From Paenibacillus taichungensis (GTDB lineage Bacteria > Bacillota > Bacilli > Paenibacillales > Paenibacillaceae), in the NCBI RefSeq assembly GCF_013359905.1, contig NZ_JABMCC010000115.1, positions 434,001 to 498,000 of the forward strand: a DNA stretch of 64,000 bases, written 5' to 3'. Shown piece by piece: positions 35,179 to 44,702 of this stretch (the first letter of the stretch is position 1; every line of letters starts with the position of its first letter). The translations under genes were made by a program, and so were the position numbers. The notes under the pieces are model-generated. The model was not told the DNA's origin, made no database searches, and saw nothing but the letters and a program-made list of their open reading frames with translations.

Positions 35179-36870
35179 ATGTTTCAGGTGCTACTCGTCG
35201 ATGATGAACCGTTAGTACGCCATAATCTATGGACCTTATTGGACTGGGCTGACTATGGATTTGAATTATGCGGTCAGGCGCATAATGGGTTAATTGCTTT
35301 AACGATGATTGAGCAGTCGCCACCGCATATTGTCATTATTGATGTAGATATGCCAGAAATGAGCGGTGTAGAGCTCAATCGGACAATCAAGGAACGTTTT
35401 CCAGGGGTTAAGACGATTATGCTTAGCAGCTATGACGATTATGATTATGTGCGGGATTGCCTGAACAATGGCTCCATTGATTATTTGCTTAAGCATCGAT
35501 TGGACGAGTCAACACTACTCAACATCCTGAATAAAGCCGTATCGGAAATGCAGCAGGAGAATCGGTTGCGGGAGAAACAGGTCGCCGAGAGCATCATAGC
35601 CGAGAAAGTGAGTCCCGAGGATATGCGCGATTATTTGTTGTATTTGCTCAAAAGACAGACGAAGACAACGTACGGGTTTGAAGACGTTTCCCAGAAAGAC
35701 AATCTATATCCGCATGCGTCCAGATATGCAACAGCAGCTTTACAGATTGTTCCGTTCCTGTTGCTGACAGAGTCTTACAGTGACGTGCAGACCAATGGCC
35801 TGGTTCAGCAGGTCGTCGATATGATGCAGCAGAGCCTGGGTGATATCCATGAGCGGACAGCGGTGTACGTTGAGGAAGGGCGATTTGTTATCGTGTTTTC
35901 TTTCAGAGAACGAAGCGAGCACATCATGCAGCGTGAGGTAGACGGACAACTGCGGAAGATTCAGCATGCATTGGAACTGTTCCTGAATTTACAAAGTGTA
36001 ACCGCAGTAGGACCTATATGCACCAGTCTGTCACAGCTGGCATCCAGTTACTGTTCAGCCGAATACGAACTCGATGGATCTTCGTCTGTGAAAACGTTCA
36101 GTAGTCATACCCTCCAAAATGAAACTCCATGTTCGGACAAGCGTTCACATGAAAAAGATCAGAGTCAGCGAGTTTCACTGACCATTGAGGAGCAGAAGCA
36201 GCTTCTGTTATCCATAGAAAGGTTTGATAAGCAAGGCGTGCATCAATTGATTTCCTCCATTTTTGCTTCGATAGACTACCTGCCTATCCATTCACATACG
36301 GTTCAGATGGTTGTCAGCGAGCTCATGCAAACGGGTGATAAAGCATGGAGGACCTGCTTGCCTTCTACAGATCCAGCGGTAGCTAATCTGCCTTCAAGAA
36401 GCGAGCTTGGGCGCATGAAAACGATAAGAGAACTGGAGCAAGGCCTGCAGTCCTTTTTCTCCAGCCTGTTTCATTTGTTGAATCAACATCGTGTAATCGG
36501 GTCCTATTCTCGCCATGTCACGCAGACGATCCAATTCATTCTGGAGAGGTATTCCGGTTATGTCACATTGGAGCTTGCGGCAAGCGTAATCGGCCTGAAT
36601 GCCTCCTACTTAAGCAGAATATTCAAGGAGGAGACGCAGCGGACTTTTTCAGAATATGTGAATCAGGTTCGAATTGATGCAGGGTGCAAGCTGTTGGACA
36701 GCGGCCGATACTCGATTAAAGAAATAAGCATGCAAGTGGGATTTACGACACACAACTACTTTTTCAAAGTATTCAAAGAAATAACGGGTTTAACACCACA
36801 AGCGTATTTGAGCAATCCAGGAAAAAGGAAGAACGAAACGAAACTCCCGACTTTGCACATGGGAAACTAG
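35179..36870 (+). CDS. Response regulator with AraC-type output, YesN type
   Basis: 563 residues; GAGAGGTGAT precedes the ATG. The receiver domain (1-120) has acidic pocket DDE (8-10), phospho-Asp55 in IVIIDVDMPEMSG and conserved Lys in LLKHRLD. A long middle region (about 130-440) of the YesN kind has no recognised fold. The C-terminal AraC double HTH is LELAASVIGLNASYLSRIFKEE and IKEISMQVGFTTHNYFFKVFK. Partner of the preceding kinase; expected to activate the following Lpl-type transporter and arabinofuranosidase. Confidence 0.93.
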   Translation: MFQVLLVDDEPLVRHNLWTLLDWADYGFELCGQAHNGLIALTMIEQSPPHIVIIDVDMPEMSGVELNRTIKERFPGVKTIMLSSYDDYDYVRDCLNNGSIDYLLKHRLDESTLLNILNKAVSEMQQENRLREKQVAESIIAEKVSPEDMRDYLLYLLKRQTKTTYGFEDVSQKDNLYPHASRYATAALQIVPFLLLTESYSDVQTNGLVQQVVDMMQQSLGDIHERTAVYVEEGRFVIVFSFRERSEHIMQREVDGQLRKIQHALELFLNLQSVTAVGPICTSLSQLASSYCSAEYELDGSSSVKTFSSHTLQNETPCSDKRSHEKDQSQRVSLTIEEQKQLLLSIERFDKQGVHQLISSIFASIDYLPIHSHTVQMVVSELMQTGDKAWRTCLPSTDPAVANLPSRSELGRMKTIRELEQGLQSFFSSLFHLLNQHRVIGSYSRHVTQTIQFILERYSGYVTLELAASVIGLNASYLSRIFKEETQRTFSEYVNQVRIDAGCKLLDSGRYSIKEISMQVGFTTHNYFFKVFKEITGLTPQAYLSNPGKRKNETKLPTLHMGN

Positions 36871-36954
36871 GCAGATAAGAGCAGAACTCTAAACTCGTAA
36901 AATATGTGGAGTAAAGGGTCATATTATTGTAATTACCTTCCATGCCCGGTGAAT

Positions 36955-36988
36955 TATAATGAGCACACACCAACCGTGAACGCTTACA
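36955..36988 (+). promoter_or_regulatory. Probable promoter -10 with degenerate cre-like element
   Basis: TATAAT at 36955-36960 (only a weak TTACCT upstream) is followed by CGTGAACGCTTACA (36975-36988), which matches the cre consensus at 8 of 10 strictly defined positions. Regulated, activator-dependent transcription from here is plausible. Confidence 0.4.
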
Positions 36989-37028
36989 AATTACGTTGGT
37001 GATAAAGAATTGTGGGGGGCACAACTTT

Positions 37029-38597
37029 ATGCGCAAACGCTGGGGAAGAAATATGATCATGATGATGATCGCTTCCAGTTTGATGCTGGCTGGATGCAAT
37101 TCCGGTGGAACCAATAACGAAGCTTCACCAGAGGTTTCGAAGAACGACGTTCATACGACCGGGTTTCCGATTGTGGACGAACCGGTGAATCTCAAGATGT
37201 TTACCCGAATTGCACCCGTAAATGGCCCTTTCAAGGAGATGCCGGTTTTCCAGGATTACGAGAAATTAAGCCATGTGAAGGTGGAATTCATTGAAGCGCA
37301 GACAGATGGTTTTCAGGAGAAAAAAAACCTGTTGTTCGCTTCGAATGAACTGCCGGATGCCCTGTTCCGTTCAGGTATTTCCCCACTTGAAGCCATCCGC
37401 TATGGCTCTGCCGGCCAATTGATCCCACTAGAAGGTCTTATCGATGAATATGCTCCGAATTTGAAGAAATTAATGGAACAATATCCCGAAATTCGCTCGG
37501 GTATTACTACACCAGAGGGCCACATTTATACGATTCCGGGTATTGTTACGCTAAGTGCGGCGCGTACGGATAAGAAATGGATCAATCAGATGTGGCTGGA
37601 CAAGCTGAATCTGAAAGTGCCGGAGACCACCGGAGAACTGTACAATGTGTTGCTTGCCTTCCGTGATGGTGATCCGAATGGAAACGGCAAACAGGATGAA
37701 CTTCCGATGACAGCCCGTGTAGGATTGGCTGTGGTTAACGCGATGAGCGGATCATTCGGATTGGATTCACAGCTTGGCTATAACATCAATATTGAAAACG
37801 ACAAAGTAAGTATCTGGATGGGCAGTGACCAGAATAAAGAAATGCTGATGTACTTAAACAAGTTGTATAAGGAAAAGCTGCTGGACCAGGAAATATTTTC
37901 ACACACAGAAGCGCAATACCTGGCCAAGCAGGGATCGGGAAATACAGGTTTCTTCTTTGACCAGACAAACAATAACTTCTTGTCGATCAAAGACCAATAT
38001 ACCGGTATCGCCCCACTGGAAGGTCCGCAAGGTGACCGATTGCAAAGTCAGGCTCTACCAATCGCCAGAGATTTTGGAGCCTTTGCAATTACATCCGTCA
38101 ATAAATATCCGGAAGTCACAATGCGTTGGATTGATTATTTCTACAGTGACGAGGGTTCTACCCTGCTCCGATTCGGAAGAGAAGGCGAGCATTACGAGAT
38201 GAAGGACGGTATTCCTTACTATAAAGAGGACTTCTTGAAAGAAATCAGTAACCAGGCCAAAATTACGCCTTATGCCGGCGGAGGCGCGCCACATCTGATC
38301 AGTGAACAGGTGGCTTCCTTTATCAATCCACCTCAGGTGCAGGAGGCGCAGCAAAAGCTCGATCCGTTTATGCCAAAAGTCCGCTATGCAGCTCCGATGT
38401 TTGATGAGCAAACTGCCCAGGAAGTCAATATTCTTCGAAATGATATTGATAAATATTACGAAGAACAGAGTACAAAATTTATTGTGGGTGCAATCGGTTT
38501 TGACAAGTGGGAGCAATTCCAGACCACGCTCAAAAAGATGAGAGTTGAGGAACTGGAGAAGTTGTATCAGGATGCCTTTGACAAGATGCAGAAATAA
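37029..38597 (+). CDS. Extracellular sugar-binding lipoprotein (LplA type)
   Basis: 522 residues from ATG 37029 (TGTGGGGGGC upstream). Signal with lipobox LAGC (Cys23). Large binding proteins of about 500-550 residues with this opening (INxFxRxAP-like: VNLKMFTRIAPVNGPF) are partners of LplB/YtcP permeases. Contains the calcium-binding-like DGDPNGNGKQDELP loop, near residue 215, typical of this family. It should bind an oligosaccharide (for instance arabino- or galacto-oligosaccharide) and pass it to the two permeases next to it. Confidence 0.92.
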   Translation: MRKRWGRNMIMMMIASSLMLAGCNSGGTNNEASPEVSKNDVHTTGFPIVDEPVNLKMFTRIAPVNGPFKEMPVFQDYEKLSHVKVEFIEAQTDGFQEKKNLLFASNELPDALFRSGISPLEAIRYGSAGQLIPLEGLIDEYAPNLKKLMEQYPEIRSGITTPEGHIYTIPGIVTLSAARTDKKWINQMWLDKLNLKVPETTGELYNVLLAFRDGDPNGNGKQDELPMTARVGLAVVNAMSGSFGLDSQLGYNINIENDKVSIWMGSDQNKEMLMYLNKLYKEKLLDQEIFSHTEAQYLAKQGSGNTGFFFDQTNNNFLSIKDQYTGIAPLEGPQGDRLQSQALPIARDFGAFAITSVNKYPEVTMRWIDYFYSDEGSTLLRFGREGEHYEMKDGIPYYKEDFLKEISNQAKITPYAGGGAPHLISEQVASFINPPQVQEAQQKLDPFMPKVRYAAPMFDEQTAQEVNILRNDIDKYYEEQSTKFIVGAIGFDKWEQFQTTLKKMRVEELEKLYQDAFDKMQK

Positions 38598-38630
38598 TGC
38601 TGAAACATCATGGATGAGGAGCAATTGCCT

Positions 38631-39593
38631 ATGAAAAGCGTCAAAACCGATACAACGATGACGATGCCACGAAGCCATCCAAAAAAGAGTTCAGGCGTGT
38701 TAAGGCAAATGGGTAAAAGATTGGACCTGTACCTTATGCTGCTTCTGCCAGTCACTTGGTATGTGGTATTCCATTATGCCCCGTTGTATGGACTGCAAAT
38801 TGCGTTCAAAAACTTCAATCCGGCTAAAGGGATTCTTGGCAGCAGCTGGGAAGGCTTTGGCCACTTCGAACGATTCTTTGATTCCTATTATTTCTGGAGA
38901 CTTCTATGGAATACATTATCAATTAACTTGTTCTCCTTATTAATTGCTTTTCCGATTCCGATTCTGCTAGCACTAATTATTAACGAAATTCGCAATAAAA
39001 CCTTCAGCAAGTGGCTGCAAAATATTACGTATATTCCCCACTTTATTTCAGTGGTCGTTATCGTTGGCATACTGAATGTGTTTCTCTCGCCTCATACGGG
39101 TCCAGTCAATCTGTTGATCGAGGCTTTCGGAGGTACACCGATCCGTTTTCTTGAGGAAGCAGGTTGGTTTAAAACCATTTTTATCAGTTCGAATATATGG
39201 CAGAACATGGGCTGGCAATCCATCATCTATATTGCAGCTTTGAGCGGAGTGAATCCGCATCTGTATGAAGCTGCCAAGATGGACGGAGCATCAAGGCTGC
39301 GGCGCATTTGGCATATTTCGCTGCCCGGCATCGCTCCAGTCGTCATCATTTTGCTCATATTGGATATCGGTCATTTCATGAACATCGGGTTTGAGAAAAT
39401 TTTGTTGATGCAAAACAATCTCAATCTGGAATCGAGCGACGTCATTTCCACGTTTGTCTATACGACAGGTATTCTCAAGGGAGAATACAGTTATACAGCT
39501 GCTATCGGGCTTTTTAATTCAATCATTAATCTGCTGTTACTTTTACTGGTCAATCGGATTGCGCGCAAGACGTCTGAGACGAGCTTATGGTAA
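38631..39593 (+). CDS. Sugar ABC transporter permease (LplB type)
   Basis: 320 residues from ATG 38631 (GATGAGGAGC upstream); an in-frame ATG at 38610 lacks a site. Six predicted helices, beginning LYLMLLLPVTWYVVFHYAPLYG. EAA loop EAAKMDGASRLRRIWHISLPGI. Pairs with the next permease. No ATPase is encoded here. Confidence 0.93.
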   Translation: MKSVKTDTTMTMPRSHPKKSSGVLRQMGKRLDLYLMLLLPVTWYVVFHYAPLYGLQIAFKNFNPAKGILGSSWEGFGHFERFFDSYYFWRLLWNTLSINLFSLLIAFPIPILLALIINEIRNKTFSKWLQNITYIPHFISVVVIVGILNVFLSPHTGPVNLLIEAFGGTPIRFLEEAGWFKTIFISSNIWQNMGWQSIIYIAALSGVNPHLYEAAKMDGASRLRRIWHISLPGIAPVVIILLILDIGHFMNIGFEKILLMQNNLNLESSDVISTFVYTTGILKGEYSYTAAIGLFNSIINLLLLLLVNRIARKTSETSLW

Positions 39594-39609
39594 AGGAGGG
39601 CAAGATCCC

Positions 39610-40503
39610 ATGTCCAAGCAGGCGACAATACAAACCAGTTCCAATGAACGGATTTTCGATGTAATCATCTACATCATAGCCTCAATCATTATCATCGCTG
39701 TGTTGTACCCACTGATTTTTATCGTGAGTGCTTCGTTCAGTGATCCCACAAAAGTATTAAACGGAGAAGTCTGGTTACTACCCAAAGGACTGACGTTGGA
39801 TGCTTACACGAATATTCTACACAACGAGAAGATTTGGCTGGGGTACCGTAATACGATATTTTATACGGTCGTGGGCACTGTGATTAACATTATCATGACC
39901 GTATTGGCCGCATATCCTCTTTCCAGACCTGACCTTCCTGGACGTAATGTAATCATGGTTTTCATCACGCTAACAATGTTCTTCAGTGGCGGATTAATTC
40001 CAACGTATCTATTGGTCAAAAATCTGGGCATGGTGGATACGATGTGGGCTCTGATCATTCCCGGCGCAATCGCCACGTACAATCTGATCGTGATGAGAAC
40101 ATATTTTCAGTCAAGTATTCCTTGGGAGCTGCAAGAAGCTGCCCATATGGATGGGTGCTCCAATTGGCGGTTGCTTGTGAGCATTATCCTGCCCCTGTCC
40201 AAGCCGATTCTGGCCGTAATGGTGCTGTTCTATGCCGTAGGCCACTGGAATTCGTTTTTTAACGCGCTCATCTATATTCGTAACGAAAATCTGCATCCAC
40301 TTCAGTTGGTACTGCGCGAAATTCTGCTGATCAGCCAATCCGATGCCGTAGATGGTAGCCTTGGATTGGAGGACAAAATCCTGCTCGCGGAGAGCATCAA
40401 ATATGCGGTAATTATCGTCTCCAGTTTACCTGTACTGTTGATGTATCCTTTTGTGCAGCGCCATTTTGTTAAAGGGGTCATGATTGGATCGATTAAAGGT
40501 TAA
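39610..40503 (+). CDS. Sugar ABC transporter permease (LplC/YtcP type)
   Basis: 297 residues from ATG 39610 (AAAGGAGGGC upstream); the longer frame from 39454 overlaps the previous permease and is rejected. Six predicted helices, EAA loop EAAHMDGCSNWRLLVSIILPL, and the usual end HFVKGVMIGSIKG. Completes the second sugar importer, 30 bases before the GH51 gene. Confidence 0.93.
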   Translation: MSKQATIQTSSNERIFDVIIYIIASIIIIAVLYPLIFIVSASFSDPTKVLNGEVWLLPKGLTLDAYTNILHNEKIWLGYRNTIFYTVVGTVINIIMTVLAAYPLSRPDLPGRNVIMVFITLTMFFSGGLIPTYLLVKNLGMVDTMWALIIPGAIATYNLIVMRTYFQSSIPWELQEAAHMDGCSNWRLLVSIILPLSKPILAVMVLFYAVGHWNSFFNALIYIRNENLHPLQLVLREILLISQSDAVDGSLGLEDKILLAESIKYAVIIVSSLPVLLMYPFVQRHFVKGVMIGSIKG

Positions 40504-40532
40504 TCCAGATCAACCACAATGATGGAGGACTT

Positions 40533-42551
40533 ATGTTGAAATCAAACGCCAAAATTAGTATAGATTATAGTCGCGTAAGCGAGCACACGGTCAACCCTTA
40601 TTTGTTTGGGCATTTTGTGGAAGACATCCGGGACCATATGGAAGCGATGCTTGCCTTTCCATTGAAGGATATGGACTTTGAAAGCGAGGCTGAATTAAGG
40701 ACTTCTGTATCAGGAAGCTGGTACGCTTATACCAACGGGAGAAATACGCAATATGCGATGGAAGCTCCAGCCCCCAGACATTCGGGCCGCGCTCAGCGTA
40801 TTCGTATCTATAGTGATGATGAAGCATACTCGGGGATTGCACAAAAATCCGCCTTGAAAGGCCCCATGGATTACACCGTACGTGTAGTTGCGCGTGCCTC
40901 CATTGAACTCCAGTATTTGATGGTGGAGGCGGTCGATAGACGTACGGAAGAAGTGCTCGGTCAGTTGAAAATCGAATTGCACAGCCATAACTGGCAGGAT
41001 TATGAAGGACAGATGACGATCCTACGTGCTTGTACTGATGCAGAAATTCGGGTGTATGTTCCGGAGGAGCATCCTAGATGGATCGACCATGTCTCCACGG
41101 GAATGCTCTGGCTGGACCATGTGTCTTTATTACCTGTGGATCATATTGCCCTGGTAAAACGCGAAATAGTAGAGATGACCAGAGCTCTAAACGCAGGCAT
41201 GATGAGACTCGCAGGGAACTACATTAGTGCCTATCACTGGGAGCATGGCATCGGGCCGGTTCTGGAGAGACCAGTCATGTACAACGAGGCATGGGGAGGC
41301 TGGACCAGCAAGTATTTTGGAACGGATGAATTTATCCGCTTTTGCCACGAACTGCAAGTAGAACCTTTGATTTGTGTGAACGATGGATCGGGTACACCTG
41401 AAGAGGCCGCCCAATGGATTGAATATTGTAATGGAAGCGTAGATACCCCAATGGGAGCCCTTCGGGCGAAGAATGGATCGCCGGAACCATATCATGTCAA
41501 GTATTGGGAGATTGGCAACGAGGTGTGGGGGCAATGGCAGGTGGGTGCCTGCTCAGCGGAGCAATTTGCGGAGAGGACTGTACAGTTTGCCAAAAGAATG
41601 AAGGAAACAGATGCTTCCATTGTGTTGCTGGCTTGTGGACATTATGAACAGGGTTGGAATAAAAGCTTGCTTGCTCTGGCAGGGGAGCATATCGATTATC
41701 TAACGTTACATTTGTATCATGGTTACGGTCCCTTTGGCATGAATCGGGATACGCCGGCTGAGGATCGATATAAAGCAATGGCCAGTTACCCCGAGTGGAC
41801 CCGGCACTATATACGTCAGACAATGGAGGCTATCCATTCCGACATCAAACATCAGCATGTGAAGCTGGCCATCACCGAATATAACACGATGTATTATCCA
41901 AACACTGTGCGAAAAGGACTGCCAGACGAGCATACCCTTGGAGCAGCCGTGGCGAATGCCGCCAATCTGAATGAAATGATTCGTTGCAGCGATAGCGTAC
42001 ACATCGGCAGTTTCTCTGATCTGGTCAACGGTTGGCTCGGGGGATGCATCCGTGTCGGTGATTTCTATGCCGATCAATATCGGGGCAAGCAGGCTGGATG
42101 GAGTGGACACCCGCTCACGATCTATGGAACACCAACCTATGAAGTATTAAAGCTTTACGCGAATCGGGATATACGTCATATCCTACACGTAGAAGCTGAA
42201 TGTGGGACATTCTCGGTGACTTCAAACCAAAAAACGCCTGTAGAGCTGGACGCACTCCCCGATCTGGATGTTGTAGCCGGAACGAATGGTGATCGGAGCA
42301 GGATCACTTTGTTTATTGTGAACCGAAGCTTAGAAGAGGTAAGGGTTGAGCTGGATTTACGATCTTTCGACGCGAGCGAAGAGGGGACCTTATATGAGAT
42401 TACCAGCGATTCGTACAATAACATTAACTCCGTCTTTCAACCTGATCATATCAAGTGCACAGAACGGAGTGTTTTGACCGAGAATTGGCAGCATGGTTAC
42501 GTATTACGTCCTTCATCCATCTATGTGATGGAGTTTGGAAAGGCAGACTAA
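40533..42551 (+). CDS. GH51-type alpha-L-arabinofuranosidase
   Basis: 672 residues; GATGGAGGA precedes the ATG; no signal peptide, so cytoplasmic. TIM barrel with acid/base Glu330 in WEIGNEVWG and nucleophile Glu449 in ITEYNTMYY, preceded by a jelly-roll/CBM-like insert (about 60-205) and followed by a C-terminal beta domain ending WQHGYVLRPSSIYVMEF. The opening NPYLFGHFVED is the arabinofuranosidase signature. At 672 residues it is longer than the classic 500-residue enzymes, like the plant-type GH51 branch. It should release arabinose from imported oligosaccharides. Last gene of the operon. Confidence 0.9.
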   Translation: MLKSNAKISIDYSRVSEHTVNPYLFGHFVEDIRDHMEAMLAFPLKDMDFESEAELRTSVSGSWYAYTNGRNTQYAMEAPAPRHSGRAQRIRIYSDDEAYSGIAQKSALKGPMDYTVRVVARASIELQYLMVEAVDRRTEEVLGQLKIELHSHNWQDYEGQMTILRACTDAEIRVYVPEEHPRWIDHVSTGMLWLDHVSLLPVDHIALVKREIVEMTRALNAGMMRLAGNYISAYHWEHGIGPVLERPVMYNEAWGGWTSKYFGTDEFIRFCHELQVEPLICVNDGSGTPEEAAQWIEYCNGSVDTPMGALRAKNGSPEPYHVKYWEIGNEVWGQWQVGACSAEQFAERTVQFAKRMKETDASIVLLACGHYEQGWNKSLLALAGEHIDYLTLHLYHGYGPFGMNRDTPAEDRYKAMASYPEWTRHYIRQTMEAIHSDIKHQHVKLAITEYNTMYYPNTVRKGLPDEHTLGAAVANAANLNEMIRCSDSVHIGSFSDLVNGWLGGCIRVGDFYADQYRGKQAGWSGHPLTIYGTPTYEVLKLYANRDIRHILHVEAECGTFSVTSNQKTPVELDALPDLDVVAGTNGDRSRITLFIVNRSLEEVRVELDLRSFDASEEGTLYEITSDSYNNINSVFQPDHIKCTERSVLTENWQHGYVLRPSSIYVMEFGKAD

Positions 42552-42579
42552 TTGAATTGAAATCCTGGGTGTAGACAAA

Positions 42580-42622
42580 TAGGGTTTCAGAACCTATACC
42601 TAAGTTCTGAAACCCTATTCCT
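42580..42622. terminator. Terminator between convergent GH51 and MFS genes
   Basis: Perfect 14-bp arms TAGGGTTTCAGAAC / GTTCTGAAACCCTA with a 10-base loop; short T-rich flanks on both sides. Confidence 0.75.
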
Positions 42623-42688
42623 GTTCTAGACTGTGTCTCGTGAACACCTAACAATCTATTACTTAGCTGATGAAAGCAAGCAGGCATT

Positions 42689-43924
42689 TTAAATCGTTAC
42701 TTGCGTTCGCTTATACAATACAGGTATTGCCGCTGCTATAAGGATCACACCCATAATGGCGGGTGCAGCATGACCAAGTGATACATAGATTTGACCTCCA
42801 ATAATAGGACCAATCATTCTTGCTAAAGCCTGAATAGATTGGCTACCTCCTTGAATCCTGCCTTGTTCACTAGAATCGACAGATTTGGAGAGCATACCAT
42901 TGAAGGAAGGCCCAAAGATCGAATCACCAAAACCAAAGATAAACATACCAACGATAAACAGTGGATAGAATGAGAACAAAGTAGACAGTGCAATGAGACT
43001 GTAGCCTATAATCTCTGAAACCATTCCAAGAATGGCTATCTGTTTATCACTCAGTCTTTTCAAAAGCTTAGGCATGATGAGACCTTGTGAGATGATATCC
43101 TGGACACCCATAATCGAGAACATAAGTCCGATGATTGCAGGCTTCCAATTGAAAGTATCCATTGAAAATTGTGAGAAAACGGCCTGTAAAGATCCGTTGG
43201 GTATCCAAAGTAAGAAGGCTGAGATCAGTAATCTGTTTAAGTTTTTCATGGAAAGCAGGTTCGCAAGTTGTATGAAAGGATTAAGTCTCACCAAAGTAAT
43301 TTCTTTCAGTCTATTTTTCTTGTCAAGACTCTCAGGCATAAAAAAGAATCCATATATAACATTCACCAAAGTTATGATTGCTCCAAAATACATGGGGGCA
43401 GAATAATCAATCTTGGCGAGCAATCCGCCTACAGTGGGGCCAATGACGGTGCCTACACCTACAACCGCACTCACCCATCCAAAGTATTTGGTTCTCTGTT
43501 CGGGTGGGATGATGTCCGCAAAATACGCAAAAATGGTGCCTATACTTCCGCCTGTTATACCTTCAATTATACGCCCCGCAAAGAGTATCCATAGAGCTCC
43601 ACCAATGCCAAAAACAAAGTATCCGATTGCGGAACCCAAAAGGCATACCAGGAGCAATGGACGACGACCATATTTGTCGCTCAGAGCTCCAAGTACGGGG
43701 GAAGCAAAAAATACGCAAAAGGCATAAACAGAGGTCAGCAGCGTAACAACGATAGCTTGTTGTCCTGGACTGCTTATATAAGGCTGTACTAAGAATGGGA
43801 CGACTGGTGCAATGATACTGAATCCTATTCCGCAAAGGAACACAGAGATCAGACCAAATAATAATGCGTGTCTGTCTATGGTTTGTTCGGTGTTCTGTGT
43901 ATGTTGTGATCGGGATTTAAACAT
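42689..43924 (-). CDS. MFS drug-efflux-type transporter
   Basis: 411 residues, 12 predicted helices; GAGGAGAG precedes the ATG. Motif A is GALSDKYGRRPLLL (about 83-96) and the motif-C region GVGTVIGPTVGG (about 154-165) marks 12-TMS drug/H+ antiporters of the TetA/Bmr type. The upstream gene on the same strand is a MarR regulator with a shared promoter element, so it is probably an inducible efflux pump. Substrate unknown. Confidence 0.92.
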   Translation of the reverse strand: MFKSRSQHTQNTEQTIDRHALLFGLISVFLCGIGFSIIAPVVPFLVQPYISSPGQQAIVVTLLTSVYAFCVFFASPVLGALSDKYGRRPLLLVCLLGSAIGYFVFGIGGALWILFAGRIIEGITGGSIGTIFAYFADIIPPEQRTKYFGWVSAVVGVGTVIGPTVGGLLAKIDYSAPMYFGAIITLVNVIYGFFFMPESLDKKNRLKEITLVRLNPFIQLANLLSMKNLNRLLISAFLLWIPNGSLQAVFSQFSMDTFNWKPAIIGLMFSIMGVQDIISQGLIMPKLLKRLSDKQIAILGMVSEIIGYSLIALSTLFSFYPLFIVGMFIFGFGDSIFGPSFNGMLSKSVDSSEQGRIQGGSQSIQALARMIGPIIGGQIYVSLGHAAPAIMGVILIAAAIPVLYKRTQVTI

Positions 43925-43954
43925 TCAATTCTCTCCTCAAATATTGTGGTTTTA

Positions 43955-44002
43955 TTTCCTTGGAAACATTAATATCGTACAACCACTTTGTTTCCTTGTC
44001 AA
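43955..44002 (-). promoter_or_regulatory. Promoter and candidate MarR sites upstream of MFS gene
   Basis: On the minus strand TTGACA (44002-43997), 17 bases, TACGAT (43979-43974). The spacer begins AGGAAACAAAG, like the marR promoter (TGGAAACCAAA at the same place). Downstream, TTTCC-TT-GGAAA (43955-43966) is a dyad with the same core. Confidence 0.6.
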
Positions 44003-44014
44003 CAAAATAATAAC

Positions 44015-44057
44015 AACAAAAAAGCAGCCTGTCCTCAAATAGAGTCCGGCTGCTTTT
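44015..44057 (-). terminator. Terminator after marR-type gene
   Basis: AAAAGCAGCC / GGCTGCTTTT stem with a T-rich tail (TTTTTTG) on the minus strand, 24 bases after the MarR stop. Confidence 0.82.
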
Positions 44058-44080
44058 AGTTTAATTTCAATTATTCAGAT

Positions 44081-44554
44081 TTATTCTGACTTCAGATCTG
44101 TACCCAGCTTCTTTATTTCTGCATCCAGATGTCGGTTATACTTGTCCACGAATTGAAGCATACTGTCGAATTGATCATCGGTTACCTGTTCAAATACCGC
44201 TTTATCTCGCTCGTGAAACTCGTTGTGCAGGTCCTCATGGATTTGATAAATGACTTTCCCTTGCTCCGTAAGCCTAAAATAGATTTCTTTTTTGTTATCC
44301 GACTTCTGATAGCTTTCGATCAGGCTTTTTTCCATGAGCTTCTTCGTTAATTTACTTATCGCACCGCGAGTCATATAAAAAGCCTCCGCAAGTTTTGTCA
44401 CATTGGAATCTGCATTCTTTTCAATATATTCGACGCAATGTACCTCAGAAGGCTTATAACCCTTAAGACTTTCTTCCATCTTATCTTTATTAAGCCAAAC
44501 CAGCTTATTATATAAGTCCCTGAAACCCAATAGGACCTGTTCTTCTTTGTTCAT
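44081..44554 (-). CDS. MarR-family regulator
   Basis: 157 residues; GGGAGGATAGG precedes the ATG. The winged-helix core is SEVHCVEYIEKNADSNVTKLAEAFYMTRGAISKLTKKLMEKSLIESY (about 36-82), with the DKKEIYFRLTEQGK wing. Flanking helices form the dimer domain. It precedes the MFS gene on the same strand, separated by a terminator, and both promoters carry the same GGAAACMAA element, so it probably represses itself and the pump. Confidence 0.92.
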   Translation of the reverse strand: MNKEEQVLLGFRDLYNKLVWLNKDKMEESLKGYKPSEVHCVEYIEKNADSNVTKLAEAFYMTRGAISKLTKKLMEKSLIESYQKSDNKKEIYFRLTEQGKVIYQIHEDLHNEFHERDKAVFEQVTDDQFDSMLQFVDKYNRHLDAEIKKLGTDLKSE

Positions 44555-44587
44555 GACCTATCCTCCCACCCGTTGGTGCATTACCAT

Positions 44588-44616
44588 ATTATATTCAATT
44601 TTGGTTTCCAGTTCAA
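44588..44616 (-). promoter_or_regulatory. Promoter of marR-type gene
   Basis: On the minus strand TTGAAC (44616-44611), 17 bases, TATAAT (44593-44588). The spacer starts TGGAAACCAAA, nearly identical in place and sequence to that of the MFS promoter. Confidence 0.65.
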
Positions 44617-44702
44617 AAATATTAACATAATTTATTTGATAATGGATCAATTTCAATCCGCTATTAAGGTCAATAGAGGCGCGGAAAATCAAGGTGACTA
44701 CC

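Noticed and set aside
39454-39609. Longer start for the LplC-type permease
   Set aside because: Overlaps the previous permease; the ATG at 39610 has a strong AAAGGAGGGC site.
41706-42110. 134-codon minus-strand frame in the GH51 gene
   Set aside because: Shadow of the arabinofuranosidase coding strand.
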